Assembly: GCA_000179315.1 (NCBI GenBank)
Contig: ADZZ01000513.1
Location: forward strand, 1 to 41,053
DNA: 41,053 nucleotides
Reading direction: 5' to 3'
Source: a delta proteobacterium NaphS2
Lineage (GTDB): Bacteria; Desulfobacterota; DSM-4660; Desulfatiglandales; Desulfatiglandaceae
Below are positions 24,936-32,935 of the stretch, piece after piece (the first letter of the stretch is position 1; the number at the start of each line of letters is the position of its first letter). Below the pieces are notes generated by a model. It was given only the letters and a program-made list of their open reading frames with translations. It was not told where the DNA came from and ran no database searches. A program made the translations under genes and the position numbers.

Positions 24936-25748
24936 ATGAAAAAATTAATGAAAGTAGTGCTTCTAACTCTGATGGCCCTTTCTTTTCTAGCCGCGCCCCT
25001 GATGGCTGCCGAAAAAGAAACCTTTACGCCGTACCACACCATTGTTGAAGCGGACGTGGTTAAAGGAATTGTGGACGGCAAGACCGTCGGTATTGTCATC
25101 GATGCAAGACCCAAAATTAAAAAGTACGACAAGGGGCATATCCCCGGCGCCCTTTCCATGCCCACGAGTCAGTTTGACAAGATGAAAGGGCTTCTGCCCG
25201 CTGATAAAGGCGCGCTGATCGTATTCTACTGTGGGGGTCTCAAATGTGCCTTGAGCCACAAGAATGCCTTCAAAGCGGAGAAATTGGGTTATACCAACAT
25301 AAAGGTCTTCGCAAAAGGGTACCCCAACTGGAAAGAGGTCTACGGTGCAGGACCCAAAACAGCCAAGAAAGCCGAGCCCAAGAAGGCGGCGGTGAAGAAA
25401 AAATATAAAGCTGCCAAGGAAGAGGGCAGCATCGCCTTTGCGGAATTCAAAAAAATCGTCGCCGAATCCCCTGACAGCGTTCTGTTCGTGGATGTGCGCG
25501 ACCCCAAGGAATTCAAGAGCGGGTCTTTCAAGAATGCCGTCAATATCCCCACCGAAGAACTGGAAAAGAAACTGCCCGGCATGAAGGCGGACAAACCGAT
25601 CATTTATGTTTGCGGCACCGGCGCGCGCAGCGGAGAGGCATATTATATGACCCTGGATAAACGGCCGGACATCGCCGAGGTCTATTATGTGGACGGCGAG
25701 ATGACCTGGAATGCGGATGGCAGCTATAAACTGGCTCCGCCCAAATAG
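24936..25748 (+). CDS. Periplasmic double-rhodanese sulfurtransferase
   Basis: The product is 270 residues behind AAAAGGAG. A signal peptide ends at MAA (residue 25). Domain 1 (30-135) ends in the active-site loop FYCGGLKCALS with Cys99 and Cys104. A lysine/alanine-rich linker (141-163) follows. Domain 2 (165-262) has VDVRDPKEF and the loop YVCGTGARSG with Cys226. Rhodaneses carry sulfane sulfur as a persulfide on the loop cysteine. Its place in the molybdoenzyme operon suggests that it feeds or removes sulfane sulfur for that enzyme. Cys104 of domain 1 is the residue that aligns with the predicted selenocysteine of the next gene. Confidence 0.9.
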   Translation: MKKLMKVVLLTLMALSFLAAPLMAAEKETFTPYHTIVEADVVKGIVDGKTVGIVIDARPKIKKYDKGHIPGALSMPTSQFDKMKGLLPADKGALIVFYCGGLKCALSHKNAFKAEKLGYTNIKVFAKGYPNWKEVYGAGPKTAKKAEPKKAAVKKKYKAAKEEGSIAFAEFKKIVAESPDSVLFVDVRDPKEFKSGSFKNAVNIPTEELEKKLPGMKADKPIIYVCGTGARSGEAYYMTLDKRPDIAEVYYVDGEMTWNADGSYKLAPPK

Positions 25749-25779
25749 TCTTTGAAGGTTATAGAGGAGAATCGACGTG

Positions 25780-26880
25780 ATGAAAAAGGCTGCAGGGGAG
25801 AGGTTTCAAAAAACAACAGTCAGTTTTTTTCATCACGTCTTTCCCGTGATTCATATACTTTCCTGCCTCCTTGTTTTTTGGCTGATGTTTCCACCCCAAT
25901 CCATGGGAAAAGCGAGCGGGGATACTGAAGACAATTTGCCGCTTTGGTGGCCGGATGCTCAAAAAAGAGCGGAATCTGCCGGTTTCAAGCTCATCGGTTT
26001 CCCCAAGCTTCAAGCCCTTTTAAAATCCCCCAAAGAATTTGTCCTCCTGGACGTACGCCCCGACTATGAGTATACCGACGGCCATATTGCGGAAGCACTC
26101 AATTTTGAATTTCACCTGGGTCACAGGTCCCGGCTGGCGCCCGAACGCGCCGAGGCTTTGAAGGTGTTGCTGGGTCCGGACCGGAATCGCTTAGTCGTCA
26201 TCTATTGCAGAAATTTCAGGTGACTCCGTAGTGAGATCGCGGCCGGTTGGGTCGCGCGGCTGGGATACACCAATGTCAGGCAGTTTCCCTGGGGGTATCA
26301 GGGTTGGCGGGCATTGAACGATCCCGGGAGCCATAAAGATCTGGCGCCAAAAGGCCCCTTGGAAGGAGAGTTGTTTCCCCAATGTCGTCTGGCGGTGCTG
26401 CATTCAGTAAGGGATGTCCCTTACTTGGGAATTCCTTCCGGGAGGCGATATTTTTCTATTTCGGAAATTGCCGGAGAGTACCTCCTAATAGAAGTTTATA
26501 ATGAAATGTGCACGTTGTGCCTCAAAGAACTTCCCAACATCAATCGTCTGTTCAATTTGATTGATGCGGACGGGGAGCTGCGTGAAGCGGTTAAAATACT
26601 GGGACTGGGAGCAGGAAGCACCAGGCGTTCGGTGGCGAAGTTTCGGAAGAAAACGGGATATGATCTCCCACTTTTTGCCGACGAAAAATGGCATGTCTTC
26701 GGGTTATTGGGAAAACCTGTGCTGCCGGTTTTGTATTTCATGAGAAAGGGTGGGGCGGATGGCCTTCGCATCCTGTTGCGCCATGAAGGAAGTATCGGAA
26801 ATCCGGAAGATTTCCTGGCACACCTGAAGCGGCGTATTAAACAGGAAGTTGTCGTCAAAAAGGATCATCATAAGCACTAA
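25780..26880 (+). CDS. Predicted selenoprotein: rhodanese-thioredoxin fusion (Sec148 by in-frame UGA)
   Basis: A single reading frame of 366 residues is interrupted only by TGA at 26221-26223. The ATG at 25780 follows AGAGGAGA; a GTG one codon earlier is possible. Residues 22-40 form a signal or anchor helix. A rhodanese domain (70-190) has VLLDVRPDYEY and the loop IYCRNFR-U, placing Cys143 and residue 148 as a C-x4-U pair. Downstream, LGYTNVRQFPWGYQGW keeps the same spacing as LGYTNIKVFAKGYPNW in the preceding gene, whose Cys104 sits exactly at the UGA position. A TlpA/AhpC-like thioredoxin domain follows (215-350) with CTLC at 244-247. A hairpin of bacterial SECIS form lies just after the UGA. 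Without readthrough the product would be a rhodanese cut off inside its active loop. The alternative is a disrupted gene. Confidence 0.75.
26221..26256 (+). promoter_or_regulatory. UGA codon and putative bacterial SECIS hairpin
   Basis: After the UGA, CGCGGCC (26238-26244) pairs with GGTCGCG (26250-26256). The seven-bp stem has one G-U pair and a five-base GGTTG loop. The loop begins 22 bases after the UGA and opens with G, as expected for SelB-bound elements in bacteria. No lower stem of comparable strength is obvious. Confidence 0.65.
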
Positions 26881-26885
26881 TCATC

Positions 26886-27278
26886 ATGCTGGAACCGGCC
26901 ATTAATTGGAAAGAAGTGATCGATAGCCTCAAAAAGGGGGTTGTCGTAATCGATACGGGCGGTATCATCCGGCATGTGAACCCTGCGATGATGGGTTTAA
27001 CCGGCTACGGGGCGGATGAACTGCTGGGGAATTCCTGTGCAATATTTGAGTGCTCCTGCTGCAATTCCCGGCAGAGCCGGGGAGGCCGCTGGTGCACACC
27101 TTTCAGCCCTGGAAAATCAACAAAGCCCGTCTTCTGCAAAATCAACTGCAAATCGGGATTTCCATTGGAAGTGGTCAGACAAGCTTCTCTCCTTTATGAT
27201 GCAAAAAGCGTTACCCTGGGAGCGGTGGAAACCTTTGTCCCCGCCACTATTCGGATGCTGCCTTCTTTTTCCATTTAA
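26886..27278 (+). CDS. Short Cys-rich PAS-domain protein
   Basis: The product is 130 residues, with its ATG five bases after the end of the selenoprotein gene and only a weak ribosome site. It is a lone PAS domain similar to the sensor half of the activator at 18379-19740: NWKEVIDSLKKGVVVIDTGG, HVNPAMMGLTGYGADELLG, then a cysteine block (CAIFECSCC) and later Cys residues near WC and FCKINC. No output domain follows; the frame ends at GAVETFVPATIRMLPSFSI. It may be a sensor or antagonist that works with the full activator, or the remnant of a second sigma-54 activator. It is probably the last gene of the operon. Confidence 0.6.
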   Translation: MLEPAINWKEVIDSLKKGVVVIDTGGIIRHVNPAMMGLTGYGADELLGNSCAIFECSCCNSRQSRGGRWCTPFSPGKSTKPVFCKINCKSGFPLEVVRQASLLYDAKSVTLGAVETFVPATIRMLPSFSI

Positions 27279-27298
27279 TTTGTGATAGATTGCCGTGT

Positions 27299-27321
27299 CG
27301 CTCATGGAATGCACATGAGCG
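27299..27321 (+). terminator. Hairpin after the sulfur operon
   Basis: CGCTCATG (27299-27306) pairs perfectly with CATGAGCG (27314-27321) around a seven-base loop. It lies between the PAS gene and the EamA gene. No U tract follows, so termination is uncertain. Confidence 0.4.
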
Positions 27322-27354
27322 GGATTGACAGATTTTACGGATTAGGAAAGCAGA

Positions 27355-28284
27355 ATGACGCAAACCCGTCTCAGCAACCGGGAACTTCCACTATCCGGCG
27401 CCCTGTTTACCGGTTTTTTATGTGCGCTGTTCGGTGCCAATGCCGTGGCCATCAAGTACAGTCTCCTGGGAATCGGACCATTTACAGCCGCCGGAATTCG
27501 CTTCAGCATCGCCGGCATGGCCATCTATTTGTGGGCCAGGTTTACCGGGCGGCCTTTTGCATTACAAAAGGGTCAGGTGCTTCAGATTCTAATTATTTCC
27601 ATTGGGTTTACCCTGCAACTGGGCCTGTTGTATCTGGGACTTGGAAAAACAACGGCCTCGAGGGGAACCTTAATGGTGAACCTTCAGCCGTTTTTCCTCT
27701 TGGTCCTGGCCCATTGGTTTATTCCGGGGGATCGGATGACGAAGAAAAAAGTCCTGGGTCTTATTATGGGAGGCTTGGGGATGGTCCTGGTTTTTTCGGG
27801 GAAAAAGGGCGTTACGGCGGACGTTCAGGCGGGTGACTTTCTAATTTTGTTAACAAGCTTTCTCTGGGCTGTCAATATCGTCTATACCAAACGGATCATT
27901 CATCTGTTTTCACCCTTTCAGCTCGTGTTTTACCCAATGCTGTTCTGCATTCCTTTCTTTTTGCTGGCGGGATTTTTTTGGGATGTGAACATGATTGTCA
28001 ATCTGAATGGACGCGTGCTCTGCGCCCTTTTTTATCAGAGTCTCGCGACGGCCTCCTTTGGATTTGTGGCCTGGAACACCCTGCTCTCCAAATATGGTGC
28101 CGTGGCACTGCATTCATTCATCTTTATCATGCCCATCGCCGGCGTGGCCCTTGGCGGCCTGATTCTCGGAGAACCCATTACGTGGGAGCTTATGACGGCC
28201 CTGGCATTGATTGTATGCGGCATTGTCACCGTTAACTTCAGGAGCCGCAAATATTCCCTGCTTTTTCCCACAAAAGGTATCTGA
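27355..28284 (+). CDS. EamA-family (DMT) transporter
   Basis: The product is 309 residues with ten hydrophobic segments in two EamA repeats (GALFTGFLCALFGANAVAIK at the start of repeat 1; GDFLILLTSFLWAVNIVYTKR at the start of repeat 2). It is a drug/metabolite transporter superfamily permease of the inner membrane; the substrate cannot be read. GATTAGGAAAGCAG precedes the ATG. It may form a unit with lnt, 58 bases further on. Confidence 0.88.
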   Translation: MTQTRLSNRELPLSGALFTGFLCALFGANAVAIKYSLLGIGPFTAAGIRFSIAGMAIYLWARFTGRPFALQKGQVLQILIISIGFTLQLGLLYLGLGKTTASRGTLMVNLQPFFLLVLAHWFIPGDRMTKKKVLGLIMGGLGMVLVFSGKKGVTADVQAGDFLILLTSFLWAVNIVYTKRIIHLFSPFQLVFYPMLFCIPFFLLAGFFWDVNMIVNLNGRVLCALFYQSLATASFGFVAWNTLLSKYGAVALHSFIFIMPIAGVALGGLILGEPITWELMTALALIVCGIVTVNFRSRKYSLLFPTKGI

Positions 28285-28342
28285 TGACCTCCTGCGATTT
28301 CCTTCCGGTGTCAAAAGAGGGCCTTTCGGTATCGGATAAAAA

Positions 28343-29947
28343 ATGTCAATGAATCGGAACACCACAAAGAACCTCTCGCTGGGGATGGCGGGCGGTTTAA
28401 TGTTCGGGGTCCCATGGCTCGCACCGTCCCTTTTTTTTGTCGTTTTTCTGGCCTGGTTTCCCCTTTTTCAACTGGAGGAAGATCTCCACCAAAGTCCAAA
28501 CCGCTATGCCCTGTTTAATTATGCTTTAACCGGTTTCCTGGTGTGGAACATTTTGGGTTCCTGGTGGATCACGCAGGCCCAGTGGTTGGGGGGGGCGCTC
28601 ATTATTTTGGCCAACGCCCTTGTGCAGGCCGTTGTTTTCTGGTCCGCCAGCCGGGTTCGAACCATTCTTAACATACCTTTCTTTTTCCCGTTTCTGGTCC
28701 TATGGCTGGGGTACGAATATTTTCATAATATCTGGGACCTGGCGTGGCCCTGGTTCAATCTGGGAAACACGCTCATTACCGCCGTAACACTCATTCAATG
28801 GTACGAATTCACCGGCGTTCGAGGCGGAAGCCTCTGGATTATGCTGGTCAATTTCGCCATTTTCAAGGCGTATGGGATCTATCGGACAAAGGGCGGTAGT
28901 GCAACGGTTCCGCTTGGATTGGGTATTATTTTTCTACTTCTGGTTCCCGTGTTTTTGTCATTCCATATCTTTCATCAGGTCAAACCGGGCGGAGAACCGG
29001 TGAAGGTGGCCCTGATACAACCCAATCTAGATCCTTACACGGAGAAATTCGTTCCGGAAAAACAGGCAGGGCATATGCTGGAATTTTTCAGGACGGTGGA
29101 GACCCTCTGTGATGAGGACACCCAATATCTGTTCGGTCCTGAAACCCTTATTGTGCAACAGATTGACGAAGAAGATCCCTCCACGTCCCCATATTACCGC
29201 AAGCTGTTGGCGCTGCAGAAAAAATATCCTGATTTGAACATCCTTGTGGGGGTGCACAGCTACCGGATACTCGGCGGCGATATTCCCGCAGGAAGCCGTT
29301 ATAACCGGGAGCAAGGGTTTTATTGCGAGGCCTTCAACACCGCACTTTTCCTGCCGCCCAACGGAAAACCGCAATTTTACCACAAAACAAAGCTGGTACC
29401 CGCGTTTGAAAGGATGCCCTTTGTTCAGTACCTGGGATTTCTGGGAGGATTTTCCCTTGAACTCGGCGGATACAACGGTACTTACAGCAACCGCCAGGAG
29501 AGCACCCGTTTTGATGCGGCGGGCGGTTCAGTCAGTGTTATGCCCATTGTTTGTTTTGAATCCGTGTTCGGTCCCTACTGCGCGGAACACCTGACGGATC
29601 AAAAAGGTTTTATCTGCATGATCACCAATGACGGATGGTGGAACAACACGCCGGGATACCGCCAACACTTCAATTTCAGTCCCGTTCGCGCCATCGAATG
29701 CCGGCGGGATCTGGTTCGTGTTGCCAACAACGGTATCTCGGCCATCATCGATGCGAGGGGCATTATCAGGGCGCAAACCCCCTGGTGGAAAAAAACCACC
29801 CTCAAAGGTGCGGTGCATCTGCGTTCCGGCCGTACTTTTTTCGCACGGCATGGCGACTATTTGGGTGAGACGGCCCTGGTATTGGCGTTGTTTCTCATCA
29901 TATGGTCCGTGATGCGAAGTTTTTTTAATTTGCGCCGGAAGTCCTGA
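28343..29947 (+). CDS. lnt: Apolipoprotein N-acyltransferase
   Basis: The product is 534 residues. An N-terminal membrane part of about six helices is followed by a periplasmic nitrilase-type domain. The Glu-Lys-Cys triad is visible: the Glu of LFGPETLI, the Lys of YHKTKLVPAFE (followed by the family's conserved PAFERMPF-like stretch), and the Cys of MPIVCFESVFG. A last membrane helix ends the protein. Lnt adds the third acyl chain to the N-terminal cysteine of lipoproteins, such as the multihaem cytochrome at 2876-5968. The N-terminal membrane part (FLVWNILGSWWITQAQWLGG) reminds me of Bacteroidetes-type Lnt, so transfer is possible; this is an impression only. Confidence 0.88.
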   Translation: MSMNRNTTKNLSLGMAGGLMFGVPWLAPSLFFVVFLAWFPLFQLEEDLHQSPNRYALFNYALTGFLVWNILGSWWITQAQWLGGALIILANALVQAVVFWSASRVRTILNIPFFFPFLVLWLGYEYFHNIWDLAWPWFNLGNTLITAVTLIQWYEFTGVRGGSLWIMLVNFAIFKAYGIYRTKGGSATVPLGLGIIFLLLVPVFLSFHIFHQVKPGGEPVKVALIQPNLDPYTEKFVPEKQAGHMLEFFRTVETLCDEDTQYLFGPETLIVQQIDEEDPSTSPYYRKLLALQKKYPDLNILVGVHSYRILGGDIPAGSRYNREQGFYCEAFNTALFLPPNGKPQFYHKTKLVPAFERMPFVQYLGFLGGFSLELGGYNGTYSNRQESTRFDAAGGSVSVMPIVCFESVFGPYCAEHLTDQKGFICMITNDGWWNNTPGYRQHFNFSPVRAIECRRDLVRVANNGISAIIDARGIIRAQTPWWKKTTLKGAVHLRSGRTFFARHGDYLGETALVLALFLIIWSVMRSFFNLRRKS

Positions 29948-29952
29948 GTCGC

Positions 29953-31353
29953 TCAATTTGGTTGTTCCATACTTCGATGTTCCTTTGGATGCTTCAGTTG
30001 TCGGCGGGCGAAAACCAGAAACACACAAAAAACCGCAACAAAATACCAGGGAAACCAGTGAATGGATTGGATAAATACGCTGTTTTCAAGCTGACCCTCC
30101 GCGATGGGTCCGTTTAAGCCGGATGCGCGCGAGCGCAGCATGTGCAAGAGCAAGGCATAGAGCAGGCAGATGAAGCCGTAAGCCAGGTTGAAACTCAGCC
30201 CTTTGAAGCTCAATACGGTGGCCCGTTGGGATGAATCGGTGATCCGATTTAAATAATGGCTCACGAAGAATCCGTCAAAATACATGACGCTGCTCAAAAG
30301 GGCGATGGGGATAAGGCCGAACACCGGCAGAAAAAGGGTGATGCCCCACAACCCTGTCAAGGTAACCACCGCCATCATTCCCATATTGAATAAAGGCGTA
30401 TGTTTTTCAGCGAGTTTCAGTGCCAGTCGCGGGATGAAGAGGCCCAGGAGGGCCAGTCCGGAGCCGATCAGACCAAACAAGGACTCCGGCAGATCGATGA
30501 GCCTGTAATACTGGCTGTTGAGGGTAATCAGCATGCGAATCACGTGGTCAAAGATCATGGCGACGGCGATAATGACCAGTGCAAAGGGCGTTTTGATAAT
30601 CCAATTCCCCGCTGCCATGGTCAATTTAAAGGTTTTTATCAGTGCCTCGCCGCCGCTCTTTTCACGCACTTCCTCTTGCGGTCGAACGCTTTTCATGAAA
30701 AGTGTAACCAGGAGTGTCAGAACAGCCGTGGCAAGGGTCAGATAAAGGGGGAATCTCAGGGTGACGCTCTGGGTGAGCGAAATGTGCCACCCGAGCCGGT
30801 CTATCAGGTGGTTCACCAACTCCGGATCGTAAACGGCGGCGCCCAGGCTCATGGTCACGATGAAGCCGATGGAACGAAACCCCATCTGCCGAACCAGCAC
30901 CTTTCCCCAGTCGTCGGGGTTTCCCTCCGCCTTAAGCGCATCGTAGGCCAGCGCTTCGTCGGCACCGCTGGCCGCGGCTTCGGCACCGCCGCTGAGTACC
31001 CGGTTGGCAAGAAAAATGTAAAAAGTCAGTTGCGGATTTCCTAAGGGGACGAAACAGAGAAGCGCCATTTCGATCACCATGCAACTGCCCGCAAACACCA
31101 GAAGATTTTTTCTGCCGATGCTGTCGGCCAATGCGCCCGAAGGAATTTCCAGCAAGACAATGGTAAGTGCCCATACCAGGTTGAGTATTGCAAACTGGTC
31201 CAGCGTTAGTCCGAAATCCAAGAAAAGAATGGCAAAAACAGGGTAATAGAAACGGGAGTTAAAAAATACTCGGAAAGCGATGAATAGCCGGATATTTCTT
31301 ATTTTGAAGGGTGAAGAGTTAGACTTACGATCTGAGTAAAGAAGGGATGACAT
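29953..31353 (-). CDS. MFS-type transporter
   Basis: The product is 466 residues with about 12 hydrophobic segments. The N-half has the MFS loop motif ALADSIGRKNLLVFAG between helices 2 and 3, after an early LEIPSG. The central loop (EEVREKSGGEALIKT) separates the halves. The substrate is unknown. It converges with lnt five bases away. The ribosome site before the ATG at 31353 is weak. A hairpin separates it from the restriction operon upstream. Confidence 0.85.
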   Translation of the reverse strand: MSSLLYSDRKSNSSPFKIRNIRLFIAFRVFFNSRFYYPVFAILFLDFGLTLDQFAILNLVWALTIVLLEIPSGALADSIGRKNLLVFAGSCMVIEMALLCFVPLGNPQLTFYIFLANRVLSGGAEAAASGADEALAYDALKAEGNPDDWGKVLVRQMGFRSIGFIVTMSLGAAVYDPELVNHLIDRLGWHISLTQSVTLRFPLYLTLATAVLTLLVTLFMKSVRPQEEVREKSGGEALIKTFKLTMAAGNWIIKTPFALVIIAVAMIFDHVIRMLITLNSQYYRLIDLPESLFGLIGSGLALLGLFIPRLALKLAEKHTPLFNMGMMAVVTLTGLWGITLFLPVFGLIPIALLSSVMYFDGFFVSHYLNRITDSSQRATVLSFKGLSFNLAYGFICLLYALLLHMLRSRASGLNGPIAEGQLENSVFIQSIHWFPWYFVAVFCVFLVFARRQLKHPKEHRSMEQPN

Positions 31354-31391
31354 ATTTTCAATGCGGAAATCCGGTTTGGTAATTCAAAGGA

Positions 31392-31419
31392 ATAAACCAC
31401 CTGCATGCCAGTGGTTTAT
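31392..31419 (-). terminator. Hairpin after the restriction-modification operon
   Basis: ATAAACCAC (31392-31400) pairs with GTGGTTTAT (31411-31419) around ten bases. It lies between the end of the last gene of the leftward operon and the MFS gene, with a short T-rich stretch on the leftward side. It is a plausible terminator for that operon. Confidence 0.45.
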
Positions 31420-31442
31420 ACCTTCGAGTTAGAGTTTGCCAC

Positions 31443-32849
31443 TCACGCATCCCCACCCCCAGTTCCATCATGGCCCGATGCATCCAAGCGATCCTCAAGT
31501 ATTTCCCATCTCCCCCCTTTCGCTGGCCCCACATGTCGTATGACGCCTCTCTCCTTAAGCTTGTTGATGTGGTGCTGTACACTGTGAACACTCATGCCGC
31601 ATTGTTCGGCCAGTTCTCTGATGCTGATGTAAGGCCGCTTCTTTAGGGCGGCGAAAATCACTTCTTTGGGGTTTCCTTGGGGTTTCTTTGGGGTTTCTTT
31701 GGGTGCCTTGCTATTTTCTTGAGTAGTTTTTTTGTTAAGGGCCCTCCCTCCATCCTCCTTCTCAAAAAAGGAGGGCCGATTAAAGGAGACGATGAACAGA
31801 TTCCCGGTTTCGCGAAAAACCACATCGGGTGCATATTTAAGGATCAAGGGCATGCCGCGCCCCCAGGCTTCCACCATCTCGATGCGGCGAAACAGGTCTG
31901 CTATTAGAGGGTTCCGGCGCTGGGAGACATTCCCTTTGCGCAGATCCTCAATGGTCAGGTTGCCGTATAGAGTACCGGGGTTGCGGATTTCCACGCGATC
32001 CTTGAATATGGCCATTTGAATATAATCAGGGTCGTAGTAGTCGCGATGGCAAAAGGCGTTGATGATGGCCTCGCGCAGGGCCTCGACGGCGATCTCCGGA
32101 ACGTCTACACGACGCAGTCCTTCAAGGCGCATACCGATATGGATATTCTTAAGAATGTATTTCTGCGCTTCTTCAATCAGTTCGAGAATGTCGCCGTCAA
32201 AGTCGTGCCGATCGATAATCGTTGAATTCTCGGTGGTCATAAAGACCGCACATCTCAATTGAATGGGTTCTATGCCGAAAAAAAGCCTTGCCGGATTGAG
32301 CAATTTACCGTCTTTGATCAATTCGAGCTTGGAAAGTGCATTTTCCGGCGTATCCCAGGAGAGCTTTGCGCGATCCACGAAGCGCCTGATCTTGGCCGGG
32401 TCCAGGTCAGACAGCGTGAATTTGCCGGGTTGATTGTCCCAGCGCAACCATTCCCGGCTTTGTGCAGCGATCAGATCTTTCAGTTGCCTGACACTCAGCT
32501 GTCGGTCTTCATCGGCAACCCGCATAAAGGCTCGGCCATAGGCAAAATAAGGCGTTTCGTCGCCGGAGAACTCAACTTTGATGCATTGTTTGCCCTGTAC
32601 GCTAACTTCTGAAATCCGGGGATAGATCCTTGGTTCGATGTGGGCCGCAATGGATTGAGACAGGTCGCGCAGGGTCTTTTCGTTGGCGTCGATACCGGCG
32701 ATGGTACCGTTGTTGCGCACCCCGAACCACAGGGTTCCGGCCTGGTGTTTGTTCAGGATGGCTGCTATGGAAACAAGCCCCTGCCTGAGTTCAGCCAGGC
32801 TCTTTTTCAATTCGACGGTTTCGCTTTCCTTAAGCGGTTGTTTATCCAT
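31443..32849 (-). CDS. Schlafen/AlbA-domain regulator-like protein (second copy)
   Basis: The product is about 468 residues if it starts at the ATG at 32849; an ATG at 32879 would add ten residues. The AlbA_2 (divergent AAA_4) domain spans residues 1-125 (ESETVELKKSLAELRQGLV, GTLWFGVRNNGTIAGID). The middle has the COG2865 block ALREAIINAFCHRDYYDPD, then VEIRNPGTLYG and RNPLIADLFRR. A repeat-coded linker (KETPKKPQGNPKE) leads to a winged helix (ISIRELAEQCGMSVHSVQHHINKLKERGVIRHVG) and the end GPAKGGRWEI, shared with the other copy at 35947-37332. The biochemical role is not known; nucleotide and nucleic-acid binding are likely. It is the last gene of the restriction operon. Confidence 0.8.
   Translation of the reverse strand: MDKQPLKESETVELKKSLAELRQGLVSIAAILNKHQAGTLWFGVRNNGTIAGIDANEKTLRDLSQSIAAHIEPRIYPRISEVSVQGKQCIKVEFSGDETPYFAYGRAFMRVADEDRQLSVRQLKDLIAAQSREWLRWDNQPGKFTLSDLDPAKIRRFVDRAKLSWDTPENALSKLELIKDGKLLNPARLFFGIEPIQLRCAVFMTTENSTIIDRHDFDGDILELIEEAQKYILKNIHIGMRLEGLRRVDVPEIAVEALREAIINAFCHRDYYDPDYIQMAIFKDRVEIRNPGTLYGNLTIEDLRKGNVSQRRNPLIADLFRRIEMVEAWGRGMPLILKYAPDVVFRETGNLFIVSFNRPSFFEKEDGGRALNKKTTQENSKAPKETPKKPQGNPKEVIFAALKKRPYISIRELAEQCGMSVHSVQHHINKLKERGVIRHVGPAKGGRWEILEDRLDASGHDGTGGGDA
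31668..31700 (-). repeat. Three 11-bp tandem repeats inside the second AlbA-domain gene
   Basis: GGGGTTTCNTT units occupy 31668-31678, 31679-31689 and 31690-31700, with partial units on both sides (coding strand AAAGAAACCCC). They encode the linker before the winged helix. Because 11 is not a multiple of three, gain or loss of a unit would shift the frame and remove the DNA-binding domain. Confidence 0.85.
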
Positions 32850-32935
32850 CCCGGTCCCAACCTTGTATTTACATTGCATAGCCCAGTTCTGCCAGGCTGT
32901 TGCACACTTCGAATTTTGTATGCTGGTCGTCCATT

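Noticed and set aside
18379-27278. A known sulfur disproportionation (YedE/TusA/DsrE) or Dsr cluster
   Set aside because: None of those genes is present; only rhodanese-type sulfurtransferases and a molybdoenzyme complex are seen.
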